Origin: Peptostreptococcus russellii
GTDB lineage: Bacteria > Bacillota > Clostridia > Peptostreptococcales > Peptostreptococcaceae
Direction: 5' to 3'
DNA length: 64,000 nucleotides
Assembly (NCBI RefSeq): GCF_003012055.1
Contig: NZ_JYGE01000001.1
Span: 124,001 to 188,000, forward strand
Shown: piece by piece, positions 63,931 to 64,000 of the stretch
How positions within the stretch are numbered: position 1 is the stretch's first letter
Layout of the letters: each line of letters begins with the position of its first letter
Translations under genes and position numbers: made by a program
Notes under the pieces: model-generated
The model's input: the letters and a program-made list of their open reading frames with translations, nothing else
Databases searched by the model: none
What the model was told of the DNA's origin: nothing

Positions 63931-64000
63931 ATGATAGAGCTTATGAATTTAAAAATGATATGTGATTTTGAGTATAGAATAATAAAAAGTGATGAAAAAA
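63931..64000 (+). CDS. Start of an unidentified gene, cut by the window edge
   Basis: ATG 63931 follows AGGAGGGG with good spacing and the frame stays open to the edge (MIELMNLKMICDFEYRIIKS...). Twenty-three residues are too few to assign a family. The preceding 249 bases hold no gene or clear terminator, only weak repeats of ATTCATAGTAAAAGTCAGTAAT. Confidence 0.6.
   Translation, partial: MIELMNLKMICDFEYRIIKSDEK

Noticed and set aside
1-64000. Insertion sequences, prophage, rRNA or tRNA genes
   Set aside because: No transposase, integrase (apart from Cas1), phage structural gene, tRNA cloverleaf or rRNA motif was recognised on either strand.

Overview
The window is AT-rich DNA from a low-GC anaerobic Gram-positive bacterium. 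AGGAGG-type ribosome binding sites, TTGACA/TATAAT promoters, pyruvate formate-lyase, a YedE/TusA/DUF3343 sulfur-selenium gene set and NiaR control of NAD synthesis all point to the Clostridia, most likely the Peptostreptococcaceae (a Peptostreptococcus-like organism). The family placement is an inference from gene content and composition. No rRNA or tRNA gene was recognised.

Layout. 1-2.9 kb: a truncated ECF-transporter S component, a CPBP membrane protease and a glycerol facilitator. 3.2-6.7 kb: an orphan 1161-residue protein built of repeated helix-hairpin-helix-like modules. 7.2-10.4 kb: pflB and pflA behind a promoter with a 27-bp palindrome, each followed by a simple-sequence repeat. 10.9-12.2 kb: an alkaline-phosphatase-superfamily hydrolase. 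12.2-13.4 kb: non-coding, with two gene-less terminator-type palindromes. 13.4-31.9 kb: a complete type I-B (Cst/Tneap-like) CRISPR-Cas locus in the order cas6-cas8b-cas7-cas5-cas3-cas4, leader, an array I count by hand at 141 repeats and 140 spacers (21241-30531), then cas1-cas2. 32.0-34.5 kb: a TetR-type regulator with two copies of a TGAACA-N-TGTTCA operator, followed by three small membrane-protein genes, one of them DUF2871. 34.9-41 kb: an FNR-like reductase, the cysteine desulfurase/YedE/TusA/DUF3343 operon, an EamA exporter and a lipoprotein rhodanese. 41.2-46.7 kb: a short-chain dehydrogenase, adenine deaminase, and an ABC-F protein behind a consensus promoter, a short upstream ORF and two terminators, which looks like an attenuator. 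47-51.2 kb: a lipoprotein and the nadA-nadB-nadC-niaR operon. 51.3-57.3 kb: a possibly frameshifted small membrane protein, a MATE exporter, an autoregulated MarR, a HAD phosphatase, a YjiH-type transporter and a PsiE-like membrane protein. 57.7-64 kb: a Gfo/Idh/MocA oxidoreductase, a TcyP-like symporter, a GNAT acetyltransferase, a cation-diffusion facilitator, a NUDIX-YqfO-like fusion, and the start of an unidentified gene.

How it works together. The CRISPR locus dominates. The interference genes and cas4 lie upstream of the leader, while the integrase genes cas1-cas2 lie beyond the 9.3-kb array with no terminator seen between, so they may depend on read-through of pre-crRNA. The array records repeated encounters with related phages: two spacers differ at six positions, all synonymous in a shared reading frame, so they appear to come from the same codons of two diverged homologous genes. 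The trailer end carries a duplicated two-spacer block that includes a shared degenerate repeat.

A second theme is that many intergenic regions carry imperfect tandem repeats whose unit is private to each locus. A third is local regulation readable from sequence: promoter-overlapping palindromes for TetR, MarR, pflB, the CDF transporter and the ABC-F gene.
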